The notes below the pieces were generated by a model, which made no database searches, was not told where the DNA came from, and saw only the letters and a program-made list of their open reading frames with translations. From JACJYE01 sp964432875 (GTDB taxonomy: Bacteria > Bacteroidota > Bacteroidia > Chitinophagales > Saprospiraceae), in the NCBI GenBank assembly GCA_964432875.1, contig CAYSPJ010000008.1, forward strand, positions 15,673 through 79,672: a stretch of DNA of 64,000 bases, in the 5' to 3' direction. Made by a program: the position numbers and the translations under genes. Positions 1-8,945 of this stretch are shown one piece after another; position 1 is the first letter of the stretch; each line of letters begins with the position of its first letter.

Positions 1-473
1 GGCAGCACAAAGACGATTTTCCCTTTCACATCCAAGCCTTTATAATCATCGTAACCTGATTTCTCATCGGCCCACCCGTGGTTGGCAAATACTGCCTCGG
101 TTTTGAGGCCATCGGCATTGCCCAGCATAATCAGCATATTGTCGCCCTGGCGGTATTCGCTTTTGTTGAGCAGCAGGCGGGCTTCAGTGGGCGGGGAAGT
201 GGCTTCAAACGCAATGGGCTGGAAATAGCCCTTTGCGCCTGGCGCTTGAGCTAGCCCGAGGGCTTCAAACTGAACGGCGATATAACGGGCGGCAATATTG
301 TTGCCTGGCTCGCCAGTACGGCGGCCCTGCAGCTCATCCGAAGCCAGGAAGCGCAAGTGGGCTTCCAACTCGGATTTTTCCAGCTCAAACTCGGGCAATG
401 CCCGGCTGCTTTGGGCAAGCAAGCTGAAAGACCATAGGAATATTAAAAACAAAAGGGACAGGAACTGCTTCAT
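1..473 (-). CDS. M28-family peptidase, N-terminal part (cut by window edge)
   Basis: The gene starts at an ATG at 471-473 and runs off the left edge of the window, so only about 157 residues are visible. Residues 1-20 are a hydrophobic signal peptide ending in LLAQ. Residues 40-58 read LRFLASDELQGRRTGEPGN, followed by AARYIAVQFEALGL; this is the usual N-terminal signature of exported M28 aminopeptidases/Zn carboxypeptidases. From about residue 117 the sequence resembles a PA (protease-associated) insert, with VFANHG and YDDYKGLDVKGKIVFVL. The zinc-binding catalytic half lies outside the window, so activity cannot be judged. It is transcribed away from the TonB-dependent receptor gene. The family call is fairly sure; the substrate is unknown. 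Confidence 0.8.
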   Translation of the reverse strand, partial: MKQFLSLLFLIFLWSFSLLAQSSRALPEFELEKSELEAHLRFLASDELQGRRTGEPGNNIAARYIAVQFEALGLAQAPGAKGYFQPIAFEATSPPTEARLLLNKSEYRQGDNMLIMLGNADGLKTEAVFANHGWADEKSGYDDYKGLDVKGKIVFVL

Positions 474-656
474 GATTTTAATCAATTTTCACGCAAAGTA
501 AACACCAGAAGATGAAAGCGGGCAGGTTTTCTACCAAAACCAAACAAATAAAGATGAACTGTTAAGAACGTTTAACACTAAAAATCTGCCTCAGTTGTAT
601 TTATTGTTTTGAAATGCCGATTAAAAGCTGGTAATTTGGTGAAATATTGTGCCTAC

Positions 657-3311
657 ATGAAGCAGCCTCTACTCTTTTTCCTGCTGCTCTTCTCCTTATC
701 CACCCACTCTGCGGGCCAGAGCCTGCTAGAGCAAGTCGTTAGTATATCCCTGGAAGAAGCCTCGGTGGAAGAAGGCCTTTACCAATTGATGGACCGGCAT
801 GATATCACCCTATCCTTCAGCAACGACATCCTGCCCTCAGCACGGGTATCCCTCTATCTGGAGGGCGTACGCCTGAAAACAGCTTTGCGCGAACTGCTCA
901 GCGGCAGCGGGCTGCAATTTCAGGAAGTGGGCCGCCAAGTAGTCATTTACCTGCCTCCCGCCGCTGTTTTCACTATCAGCGGTTTCCTGGAAGATGCCCG
1001 CAGCGGCGAACGCCTGGCCAATGCCAGCATCATCGAGCTGAATAGCGGCAAGGGCACCGTTTCCAACTACTATGGCTTTTACAGCCTTACCCTGCCGGCC
1101 GGCAAGGCCCGGCTGGCCTATTCTTATCTCGGTTACGAACCGCTCACGAAAGAACTGATGCTGCGCGAAAACCAGCAGATCAATTTGTCCTTGCAAGGGA
1201 GCCTCAACCTGGCGCCGGTGGAAGTAGTGGGCCAGCGCATCACGCCCCTGCCCCAATCGCCAACGGCAGGCAGTGGCCACGATATCGATTTGTATGAAAC
1301 GGAGCACTTGCCCACCTTGGGTGGCGAAGCAGACATCATGCGGCTGGCGCATCTGTTGCCGGGGGTTCAGACTGGCGCCGAAGGCATCGGGGGCTTGCAC
1401 ATCCGCGGCGGCGACAACGGCCAAAACCTGATTATGATAGACGGGGTGCCGGTGTACAACGCTTCACATGGCGCAGGCCTGCTCTCGGTTTTCAATGCCC
1501 ATGCTATCCAATCGGCCCGCCTCATCAAAGGCGGCTTCCCGGCCCGCTACGGCGGCCGGCTCTCTTCGGTGCTTGACATCCGCACCCGTGAAGGGAACCG
1601 CAAAGCTTTCAGCGCCCGAGGCGATATCGGGATGTTGTCGGGCAAGCTTCTGATCGAGGGCCCTATCGTGCCGGAAAAGGGCAGCTTCTTGATCTCCGCC
1701 CGGCGGTCTCTGGTCGATTGGTACCTGGAGCCGCTGAGCCGCAGCATCAAAGCCGAAAAAGGGGAAGACGGCTTTGTCGGCTACCGCTTTCACGACCTCA
1801 ATGCTAAATTGAATATGGAGCTCTCCAGCCGCAGCCACCTCTATTTCAGCCTCTATTCTGGCGCTGATAGCTACTCCAATACCGGTACCAGCTTCGATAC
1901 CATCAGGCAAGGCACGCAGGCTTACCGCCACGAAAGGTATTACCTGGACCAGGTCAGTTGGGGCAATACCGTAGCCTCTTTGCGCTGGAACTATTTGTTC
2001 AGCGATAAGCTCTTCGCCAATTTTTCGCTGACCCACAGCAGCATGAACAGCCTCATCAATTATGCCAAGGCCGATTCGCTGCTCAACCAGGCCACCGGCC
2101 TGACCCTCAACCGTTCTTTTGGGTTGGGGTATTTTTCCAGCGGCATCCAGGATTTCGGCGCCCGGCTGGATTTTGACTACATCCCATCGCCCCGCCACTA
2201 CCTCCGATTCGGGTTTAATAGTACCCATCACACCTTCCAGTCTGGCTTACTAGTGGGCTCTGAAGAGAAATCCGAAGGCGGCAATGGCAAGCCTATACCG
2301 CACTTACCCGATTTAACGCAACAGATAAGCGCGCTGGAGACATCAGCTTATGTGGAAGATGAATTCAAGCTGGGCGATAAGCTGATCGTCAATGCCGGCT
2401 TGCATGCTGCTGCTTTTGCCGTGCGCCAACAGGCCTACTGGTCCTTGCAGCCGCGCCTATCTGTCAACTGGCAGGCTGCGCCTGCCTGGTCGTTGGAAGC
2501 CTATTTCAACCGGATGCAACAGTTCGTCCACCTTTTATCAAACTCCGCTATCGGGCTGCCGACCGAACTGTGGGTGCCTTCAACCGAGGCCGTCAAACCA
2601 CAGGCTGGCTGGCAAACTGGGCTAGCTGCCAACCACACCCTGGCCAAGGGTTGGTCTGTCAGCCTGGAGGGCTACTACAAATCGATGCGCAACCTGCTCT
2701 CTTATATAGAAGGTGCGCCATTTCTAGACGATTGGGAGAAAAACGTTACCTCTGGCGATGGCAGCGCTTATGGCATGGAAGTGCTGCTGCGCAAAAGCGA
2801 AGGCAAGTTCCGGGGTTGGGCCGCTTATGGGTTGGCCTGGGCCGACCGTCAGTACGAGGCAATCAACAACGGCCAGCGCTACCCCTATAAGTTTGACCGC
2901 CGCCATGAGTTCAAACTTGCCCTGATGTACCGCGTACACGATTGGATGGATTTATCTGCCAACTGGATTTACAGCACCGGCCTGGCCTTCAGCCCACCTC
3001 TAGGGCAGTATGAAATCTTCATCCCCGGCGTGGGGCTGGTGACGGCTATCGATTTTGGACAAAAAAACGCTTATCGCATGCCCGCCTACCACCGGCTGGA
3101 TGCCGGGGCCAATTTCTATTTGCAAACTGGCTCGTGTACACACACCATCAATATCGGTGTTTACAATTTCTACAACCGCAAAAACCCGCTTTACTACGAC
3201 TTGCGCTCTACTTACCGCCTGGAAGGAGGCATGGTCAAGACGCAAAGGGAGTTTGTGCAAGCCTGGCTATTGCCAATGCTGCCATCTTTAAACTATTCCG
3301 TTCAATTTTAA
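657..3311 (+). CDS. TonB-dependent outer-membrane receptor with STN and carboxypeptidase-like domains
   Basis: 884 residues. I chose the ATG at 657 because it begins a clean signal peptide (MKQPLLFFLLLFSL, ending near SAGQ); the open frame upstream adds 16 residues that do not look like a signal. Residues 23-97 look like an STN (secretin/TonB N-terminal) domain. Residues 103-180 are a carboxypeptidase-regulatory-like fold, with FTISGFLEDARSGERLANA and SYLGYEPL. A plug domain follows at about 220-320, with LHIRGGDNGQNLIMIDGVPVYN and FPARYGGRLSSVLDIRTREG. The rest is a 22-strand-type barrel ending in a C-terminal aromatic residue (YSVQF). It should import a ligand across the outer membrane using TonB/ExbBD energy; the ligand is unknown. 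A DUF4249 lipoprotein gene follows 142 nt later, a recurrent pairing in Bacteroidota. An STN domain often signals anti-sigma-factor signalling, but no sigma/anti-sigma pair is visible here. Confidence 0.92.
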   Translation: MKQPLLFFLLLFSLSTHSAGQSLLEQVVSISLEEASVEEGLYQLMDRHDITLSFSNDILPSARVSLYLEGVRLKTALRELLSGSGLQFQEVGRQVVIYLPPAAVFTISGFLEDARSGERLANASIIELNSGKGTVSNYYGFYSLTLPAGKARLAYSYLGYEPLTKELMLRENQQINLSLQGSLNLAPVEVVGQRITPLPQSPTAGSGHDIDLYETEHLPTLGGEADIMRLAHLLPGVQTGAEGIGGLHIRGGDNGQNLIMIDGVPVYNASHGAGLLSVFNAHAIQSARLIKGGFPARYGGRLSSVLDIRTREGNRKAFSARGDIGMLSGKLLIEGPIVPEKGSFLISARRSLVDWYLEPLSRSIKAEKGEDGFVGYRFHDLNAKLNMELSSRSHLYFSLYSGADSYSNTGTSFDTIRQGTQAYRHERYYLDQVSWGNTVASLRWNYLFSDKLFANFSLTHSSMNSLINYAKADSLLNQATGLTLNRSFGLGYFSSGIQDFGARLDFDYIPSPRHYLRFGFNSTHHTFQSGLLVGSEEKSEGGNGKPIPHLPDLTQQISALETSAYVEDEFKLGDKLIVNAGLHAAAFAVRQQAYWSLQPRLSVNWQAAPAWSLEAYFNRMQQFVHLLSNSAIGLPTELWVPSTEAVKPQAGWQTGLAANHTLAKGWSVSLEGYYKSMRNLLSYIEGAPFLDDWEKNVTSGDGSAYGMEVLLRKSEGKFRGWAAYGLAWADRQYEAINNGQRYPYKFDRRHEFKLALMYRVHDWMDLSANWIYSTGLAFSPPLGQYEIFIPGVGLVTAIDFGQKNAYRMPAYHRLDAGANFYLQTGSCTHTINIGVYNFYNRKNPLYYDLRSTYRLEGGMVKTQREFVQAWLLPMLPSLNYSVQF

Positions 3312-3314
3312 TTG

Positions 3315-3322
3315 TATATTTG
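3315..3322 (+). promoter_or_regulatory. Bacteroidota -7 element TATATTTG
   Basis: TATATTTG matches the Bacteroidota -7 consensus TAnnTTTG. It lies just after the receptor stop codon and about 130 nt before the DUF4249 lipoprotein start. I see no clear TTG -33 element at the usual 17-23 nt spacing, so the lipoprotein may have its own promoter in addition to read-through from the receptor gene, but this is tentative. Confidence 0.4.
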
Positions 3323-3453
3323 CGAGAGGATAGCGAATATTGCTGCGGCTAGGCTGCAGTTACCGAAAGCGAGATGCGAAAAGATGGGTTTTACCCGTGA
3401 AAAAATCATCACGCTCAAATCACACAGCACATTGGCTTAAAAACAAAAGGTGT

Positions 3454-4401
3454 ATGTTTCAGCGGCTACTAATCTTTAGCATACTCGCCACAGCACTCGG
3501 CTTCGGGGCTTGTGAAGCTCCGGCCACCCTGGAATTCGGTGGCCCTTCCAACCAGCAACAATTGGTAGTAGTCAGCAATTTTACGCCCAATAATGCGGTA
3601 CAAGTCGTCGTATCCAAGCTGCGCCCTATCCTGGAAGATGATGCCGTAAGCTACGTGATGAACGCCCAAGTCGAAATTTACCAAGGCGACACCTTCCTGG
3701 AAGAACTGGAGCTGGTAGAGCCCAAAGCCAGCAATAGCATCCCATTTTATTCGACAAGCCAATTGCAGCCAGAAGTCAACGTGGTTTATACTATCCGCGT
3801 AAGCGCGCCGGGCTATGAGACGGTTATGGCTATGAGTAAAATCCCGGAGCCAATCCGGCTGCGCTCTGCCGAGCTCGACAATTATCAGTTGGAAGAATTG
3901 GCCGAAGAAGGCAAGTGGGTGGTGTCTTACCGTTTAAAACTCAGCTTTGAAGACCCCATCGATCAACGCAATTTTTACCACATCAGCCTTTTCCAGCAAA
4001 TTTTGAATATACAATGGGGTGAAGCTGGCGACACCCTGATCACCAGCGCGGAGCTACGCCCCATCTTCTTCGACCCGCAGGCCAATAGCAAACATCAGGT
4101 CGCCCACATCGGTGGCGGCTTGCTGCTCAGCGACGAAGCTTTTGATAGCGCCCTTGCCCAATATGATATCCCCTTGCGCATGGAACTGAAGCAGGGTGAG
4201 GAGATGCTCGGCCAATTATTCATCGAGCTGCGTACCGTTTCAGAAGAGTACTACCGCTATTTTTCCGCGCTGAGCCGCCAACGGCATTCCTTCCAATCCC
4301 CGTTCTCCGAACCAGTAATCCTGTTTGATAATATCGATGGCGGGCAGGGTGTCTTCGCTGGTTATAATACCGTCAGAGATTCCCTTATGGTACAGTTTTG
4401 A
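3454..4401 (+). CDS. DUF4249 family lipoprotein
   Basis: 315 residues. The ATG at 3454 starts a lipoprotein signal (MFQRLLIFSILATALGFGAC) whose lipobox cysteine is residue 20; the longer open frame beginning at 3340 has a charged, non-signal extension and is rejected. After the signal the protein has the beta-rich pattern of DUF4249: an early VVVSNFTPNNAVQVVVSK strand pair, then AQVEIYQGD, YTIRVSAPGYETV and SKIPEPIRL. The family is found almost only in Bacteroidota, and its genes usually follow a TonB-dependent receptor, as here. The likely site is the periplasmic or outer face of the outer membrane. Its biochemical role is not established; a substrate-binding or receptor-accessory job is inference from the gene pairing. 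Confidence 0.85.
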   Translation: MFQRLLIFSILATALGFGACEAPATLEFGGPSNQQQLVVVSNFTPNNAVQVVVSKLRPILEDDAVSYVMNAQVEIYQGDTFLEELELVEPKASNSIPFYSTSQLQPEVNVVYTIRVSAPGYETVMAMSKIPEPIRLRSAELDNYQLEELAEEGKWVVSYRLKLSFEDPIDQRNFYHISLFQQILNIQWGEAGDTLITSAELRPIFFDPQANSKHQVAHIGGGLLLSDEAFDSALAQYDIPLRMELKQGEEMLGQLFIELRTVSEEYYRYFSALSRQRHSFQSPFSEPVILFDNIDGGQGVFAGYNTVRDSLMVQF

Positions 4402-4561
4402 TTCCGCAACAAAAACTTTCTGGCGAAAAAAAATGCCCGGCGTAGGGGAGGCCCATTCTTTTGGTGTCTCTTCAAACGTGTAGGCGGAATAAAGCACGGT
4501 CTCTCCAGTATCGCGTCGCTTTTTGCCTAACGAATGTTGCTTCCATTGAAATTGTTACATT

Positions 4562-5242
4562 ATGAATGCGGAATCCAAAACATCCTTTATCGAGTTGTTC
4601 CCCTTATTCTCGGCGCTTTCTGAAGATGAAAAAGCCCAATTGTCTTCCATGATGGAGTACAAGGTAATACCTCGCTACAGCTTTATCTATCTGCCTGGCA
4701 ATCTTTCCAGCCATCTTTATTTCCTGGCCAAAGGTGCAGTAAAAATCGGCACCCATTCCAGCGACGGCAAAGAAATCATCAAAGCCCTCATCCACCCCAC
4801 TGCTATGTTTGGCGAGCTGGGGTTGGTAGGTGAAGTGCAGCGCACAGAATTTGCCCAGGCGCTCAAAGAAGATGTGCACCTCTATCAACTCCGGGTAGAA
4901 GAATTACAAACGCTGATGCAGCATAACTTTGGGTTGTGCACCAATATGATCAATCAGTTTGGCGGCCGGCTCATGAAGGCGGAAAACAAGCTCGAGTCTT
5001 TGATTTTCAAAGACGCCCGCACCCGCATCATCGATTTCATCAAGGATGCCGTGGACAAGCGCGGCTCCCGCATCGGCTACGAAATGCTGCTCAAGCACTC
5101 CTTGACCCACCAGGATATCGCCAGCATTACCTGTACTTCCCGCCAGACCGTCACCCTGGTGCTGAATGAACTAAAAAAATCGGACCTCATCCACTTCAAC
5201 CGGGGGAAAATATTGGTACGGGATATTGCCCGGCTGGCATGA
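4562..5242 (+). CDS. Crp/Fnr family transcriptional regulator
   Basis: 226 residues. Residues about 12-130 form a cyclic-nucleotide-binding-like beta roll (YSFIYLPGNLSSHLYFLAKGAVKIG, here split as YSFIYLPGN and LYFLAKGAVKIG, then MFGELGLVG). A C-terminal winged helix-turn-helix follows at about 150-222, with LTHQDIASITCTSRQTVTLV and LNELKKSDLIHFNRGKILV. No cysteine cluster of the FNR type is present at the N-terminus, so an oxygen-sensing iron-sulfur switch is unlikely. The residues that bind the cAMP phosphate in E. coli Crp are not clearly conserved, so the ligand is unknown. The gene stands alone; a strong terminator hairpin follows 31 nt after its stop. Family call is firm; target genes cannot be inferred. 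Confidence 0.92.
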   Translation: MNAESKTSFIELFPLFSALSEDEKAQLSSMMEYKVIPRYSFIYLPGNLSSHLYFLAKGAVKIGTHSSDGKEIIKALIHPTAMFGELGLVGEVQRTEFAQALKEDVHLYQLRVEELQTLMQHNFGLCTNMINQFGGRLMKAENKLESLIFKDARTRIIDFIKDAVDKRGSRIGYEMLLKHSLTHQDIASITCTSRQTVTLVLNELKKSDLIHFNRGKILVRDIARLA

Positions 5243-5273
5243 GGCGGTATGATCAGCCCATGACTTATTGAAA

Positions 5274-5318
5274 AGGCTTGTTACGATGATCTCCATCGCA
5301 ACAAGCCTAAAGTTTTTT
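5274..5318 (+). terminator. Intrinsic terminator after the Crp/Fnr regulator
   Basis: A 9-bp stem (AGGCTTGTT with AACAAGCCT) continues past one mismatch into a 5-bp inner stem (CGATG with CATCG) around a 5-nt loop. It is followed by AAAG and six Ts on the plus strand, as expected for factor-independent termination of the upstream regulator gene. Confidence 0.8.
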
Positions 5319-5555
5319 GGTAGCTGTTGTCGCAAAACATCGCTTCGCTCCACTCACCTCTTCTCCTTTGCCCTTTGCCAGCCTTGCTCATAGATTTTCT
5401 CGCCACATCTTACGGCAATCCTCTTAAATTTCCGTTACTTCGCAGCTGATTAGCACTAGGCTTAGTGCGGTGGGAATCATCGCCACAGGCCGATCAAAAA
5501 ACAACTTCTCAAATTTGGCTTTGAGGTCTATCTCCAAATAAAACGCATCAAAAAC
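5319..5555. other. Gene-free stretch before the propeller/amidohydrolase gene
   Basis: The gene-less interval 5243-5555 holds the terminator at 5274-5318. After it I see only a short dyad, GCACTA-GGCT-TAGTGC at 5453-5468, and no convincing TAnnTTTG box before the start at 5556. No coding sequence or RNA gene is recognisable. Confidence 0.5.
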
Positions 5556-8500
5556 ATGAGCACAAAAACTTTCATCGCGCTAGCCCTGGCCTTGGGCCTC
5601 AGCAGCCTTTTGGGTGCACAGAATAAGAAAGAAGACCAATGGGATGTCAATAACCCGCCGGGCGAATCAACAGAAGCGACGCTCACCCTCACCGAGGGTA
5701 CCTGGATGAACCTGGACGTGAGCCCTGACGGTAAGACCATCGTATTTGACCTGCTGGGAGATATTTATAGCCTGCCCATTGCCGGTGGGCAAGCCAAGCT
5801 CCTGCGCGAAGGGCTCGCCTGGGAAGTGCAGCCTCGCTTCAGCCCTGACGGCAAGAAAATCCTCTTCACCAGCGATGCGGGCGGCGGCGACAATATCTGG
5901 ATCATGGATGCCGACGGCAGCAACGCCAAACAGGTCACCAAAGAGCGTTTCCGCCTGCTGAACAACCCGGCATGGATGCCCGACGGGCAGTACTTCGTCG
6001 CTCGCAAGCATTTCACTTCCGGGCGCTCCCTGGGCGCGGGCGAAATGTGGCTCTATCACCTCAGCGGTGGAGAAGGCATGCAGCTCACCGAGCGCAAAAA
6101 TGACCAGCAAGATGTCAACGAACCCAGCGTCTCACCCGATGGCCGCTACATCTATTTCAGCGAGGACATGTACCCCGGCGGCTATTTCCAATACAACAAA
6201 GACCCCAATAGCCAGATCTACGTCATCCGCCGCTATGATCGGCAGGAGGGCAAGCTGGAGGACCTCATCGCTGGCGCTGGCGGCGCCTGCCGGCCACAGG
6301 CATCCCCCGACGGCAAAAAGCTCGCCTTCGTGCGCCGCATCCGCACCAAGTCAGTGCTCTTCATCCATGATTTGGAGACGGGGCAGAACTTCCCCCTCTT
6401 CGAGGGGCTCGACAAAGACCAACAGGAAGCCTGGGCTGTCTTTGGCGTCTATACGGGTTTCAACTGGACGCCCGACAACCGCCATATCATCATCTGGGGG
6501 CAGGGTAAAATCTGGAAGGTAGACGCCACCAGCGGACAGGCGGCCCAGATACCCTTTGAGGCCAAAGCCAAGCACCGCTTCCAGGAAACGGTGCGTTTTG
6601 AAAATAAAGCCTATGAGGAGCAATTCACGGCTAACGTCATCCGCCATGCGGTGACTGCTCCTGATGAAAAAACGCTGGCCTTCAGCGCCCTGGGTTACCT
6701 CTGGAAAAAGGATTTGCCCAACGGCAAGCCCGCCCGCCTGACTGATGGCACAGATTTCGAGTTCGAGCCGGCATTTTCCCCCGACGGCAAGGAGCTAGCC
6801 TACGTGAGCTGGAACGATGAAGAGATGGGTGCCATCTGGCGGCTCAATCTGGCCACGGGCAAAAAGACCCGCGTCACGACGGAAAAGGGGATTTATCGTA
6901 CGCCCAGCTTCTCGCCAGATGGCAAGCAGCTTGTTTACCAAAAGGAAGGCGGCAACGGCCATCAGGGCTACGCCTTCTGCAAAGAGCCGGGCATCTATAT
7001 CATCCCCGCTGCTGGCGGCAAGCCCCGCTTGGTGACCCCCAGGGGTGAATTCCCCCTGTTCAGCGCCGATGGGCAGCGCATCTTCTTCCAGTCGGGAGGC
7101 TATCTGTTCGGCAGCATTACCAAATCTTACCATAGCATCAAAGCGGATGGCAGCGATGAGAAGAAGCTCTTCGACGGTAAATATGCCCAGCGTTTTGTAC
7201 CCAGCCCCGACAATAAATGGGTCGCTTGGTCGGAGCTTTACAAAGTGTATATTGCCCCCTTGCCCCTGACTGGCAAGCCCGTGGGCCTCTCGGCCGATAC
7301 CAAAGCCGTGCCCGTGGCCGCGGTAGCCCGCGATGCTGGCATCAACATCCACTGGTCGAAAGACAGCAAAAAACTCTTTTGGATGCTGGGCGATGAGCTA
7401 TTCTCCAACGAACTGAAGGAGCGCTTCCTCTTCCTCGAGGGCAGCCGCGACAGCCTGCCGCCGCTGGATACCGTGGGCTTGCGCATAAAGCTGGAACATG
7501 CCTCCGACAAACCCCAGGGCAGCATCGCCTTTACCAACGCCCGCATCATAACGATGGAGGGAGATGAAGTCATCGAAAACGGCACTATCCTGGTTGAAGG
7601 CAATATCATCCGGGCCTTGGGGCCTGCTGCTTCGGTGCGCCTCCCGCGTGATGCCAAGGTGATCGATTGCAGCGGTAAGACCATCATGCCCGGCCTGATT
7701 GACGTGCATGGGCACCTGGGTGATTTCCGCTATGGCCTCAGCCCTCAGCAGAACTGGTATTACTACGCCAACCTGGCCTACGGCGTCACCACCGCCCACG
7801 ACCCCTCCTCCAATTCTGAGATGATCTTCTCCCATTCCGAGATGATCAAGGCTGGCAACATGGTCGGCCCCCGCCTCTACTCCACCGGCACCATCCTCTA
7901 TGGTGCCGACGGCGACTTTAAAGCGGTGATCAACAGCCTGGAAGACGCCCGCTCGGCCATCCGCCGCACCAAGGCTTACGGCGCCTTTTCGGTGAAGAGC
8001 TACAACCAACCGCGTCGTGAGCAGCGACAGCAAATTATCCAGGCAGCCCGGGAGTTGGATATCCTGGTGGTGCCGGAAGGCGGCTCTTTCTTTTACCACA
8101 ATATAAGCATGGTGGCCGATGGGCATACCGGCGTCGAGCACAACATACCCGTCGCCCCGCTTTATGATGATGTGGTCCAATTCTGGCGGCAGACCAAGAC
8201 GCATAACACCCCCACGCTCATCGTCAACTATGGTGGCCTAAATGGGGAATACTATTGGTATCAGCACACCAATGTCTGGGAGAAAGAGCGCCTGCTGCGC
8301 TTCACGCCCCGCCCGGTAGTGGACTCCCGCGCCCGCCACCGCACGATGGCACCGGAAGAAGAATATGAAAACGGGCATATCCTCACCTCCCGCTCGCTGA
8401 AAAAACTACAGGATGCGGGGGTTAATATCAATCTAGGCGCTCACGGCCAATTGCAGGGCCTGGGCGCACACTGGGAGCTGTGGATGCTGCAGCAAGGCGG

Positions 8501-8831
8501 CATGAGCAACCACCAATCGCTGAAATGCGCCACAATCAACGGCGCAGTATACCTGGGCATGGACGCGCAGATCGGCTCCCTCAAAGCAGGCAAGCTGGCC
8601 GACCTGATCGTGTTGGATGAAAACCCGCTAGAGGACATCCGCAACTCGGAATCAGTGCGCTACACCATGGTCAACGGCCGCCTCTACGATGCAGATACGA
8701 TGCATGAAATCGGCAATTATGACCGCAAACGCCACCGCTTCTTCTTTGAGCTGGAAGGCAGCGGGAATTCCTGGCCGAGCCTCATGGACAGCCATAGCAT
8801 GATGCCGACGCAGTGTGCATGTCAGCGGTAA
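5556..8831 (+). CDS. Exported PD40 beta-propeller / amidohydrolase fusion protein
   Basis: 1091 residues with a signal peptide (MSTKTFIALALALGLSSLLG, then AQ). Residues about 45-600 contain TolB-like PD40 propeller repeats, recognisable by recurring SPDGK motifs: VSPDGKTIVFDLLGD, FSPDGKKILFTSDAGG, VSPDGRYIYFSED, ASPDGKKLAFV, FSPDGKELAYVSW and FSPDGKQLVYQKEGG. Residues about 650-1060 are an amidohydrolase (imidazolonepropionase/dihydroorotase superfamily) domain: the metal-binding HxH lies in MPGLIDVHGHLGD near residue 717, followed by YGVTTAHDPSS, GVEHNIP and the C-terminal SLKAGKLADLIVLDENP. The arrangement is known in Bacteroidota and marine proteobacteria, but its substrate is not defined; hydrolysis of a C-N bond in a peptide-like or cyclic amide compound in the periplasm is inference. 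It is flanked by single genes and appears monocistronic. Confidence 0.9.
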   Translation: MSTKTFIALALALGLSSLLGAQNKKEDQWDVNNPPGESTEATLTLTEGTWMNLDVSPDGKTIVFDLLGDIYSLPIAGGQAKLLREGLAWEVQPRFSPDGKKILFTSDAGGGDNIWIMDADGSNAKQVTKERFRLLNNPAWMPDGQYFVARKHFTSGRSLGAGEMWLYHLSGGEGMQLTERKNDQQDVNEPSVSPDGRYIYFSEDMYPGGYFQYNKDPNSQIYVIRRYDRQEGKLEDLIAGAGGACRPQASPDGKKLAFVRRIRTKSVLFIHDLETGQNFPLFEGLDKDQQEAWAVFGVYTGFNWTPDNRHIIIWGQGKIWKVDATSGQAAQIPFEAKAKHRFQETVRFENKAYEEQFTANVIRHAVTAPDEKTLAFSALGYLWKKDLPNGKPARLTDGTDFEFEPAFSPDGKELAYVSWNDEEMGAIWRLNLATGKKTRVTTEKGIYRTPSFSPDGKQLVYQKEGGNGHQGYAFCKEPGIYIIPAAGGKPRLVTPRGEFPLFSADGQRIFFQSGGYLFGSITKSYHSIKADGSDEKKLFDGKYAQRFVPSPDNKWVAWSELYKVYIAPLPLTGKPVGLSADTKAVPVAAVARDAGINIHWSKDSKKLFWMLGDELFSNELKERFLFLEGSRDSLPPLDTVGLRIKLEHASDKPQGSIAFTNARIITMEGDEVIENGTILVEGNIIRALGPAASVRLPRDAKVIDCSGKTIMPGLIDVHGHLGDFRYGLSPQQNWYYYANLAYGVTTAHDPSSNSEMIFSHSEMIKAGNMVGPRLYSTGTILYGADGDFKAVINSLEDARSAIRRTKAYGAFSVKSYNQPRREQRQQIIQAARELDILVVPEGGSFFYHNISMVADGHTGVEHNIPVAPLYDDVVQFWRQTKTHNTPTLIVNYGGLNGEYYWYQHTNVWEKERLLRFTPRPVVDSRARHRTMAPEEEYENGHILTSRSLKKLQDAGVNINLGAHGQLQGLGAHWELWMLQQGGMSNHQSLKCATINGAVYLGMDAQIGSLKAGKLADLIVLDENPLEDIRNSESVRYTMVNGRLYDADTMHEIGNYDRKRHRFFFELEGSGNSWPSLMDSHSMMPTQCACQR

Positions 8832-8887
8832 TCAGGGCTTCAGCGCCAGGGTTATCGCGATAGTTTTTTTCTATGCTTAGAAACCAT

Positions 8888-8895
8888 TATCTTTG
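8888..8895 (+). promoter_or_regulatory. Bacteroidota -7 element TATCTTTG
   Basis: TATCTTTG matches TAnnTTTG exactly, about 50 nt before the start at 8946. A run of Ts at 8864-8870 lies where a -33 TTTG would be expected (spacing 17-19 nt) but lacks the G. Likely promoter of the two-gene unit 8946-10604. Confidence 0.5.
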
Positions 8896-8945
8896 CGCCA
8901 TCGTCTAATCGAAGCACCACATTGATTCAACATATTTGACAATAC

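Noticed and set aside
1464..2231. 255-codon open frame antisense to the TonB-dependent receptor gene
   Set aside because: It lies wholly inside a strongly supported gene, has no domain signature or signal, and its composition mirrors the codon bias of the opposite strand.
7398..8204. 268-codon open frame antisense to the amidohydrolase part
   Set aside because: It is His/Ala/Gly-rich in the way expected of a reverse-strand shadow and has no upstream promoter or recognisable motif.
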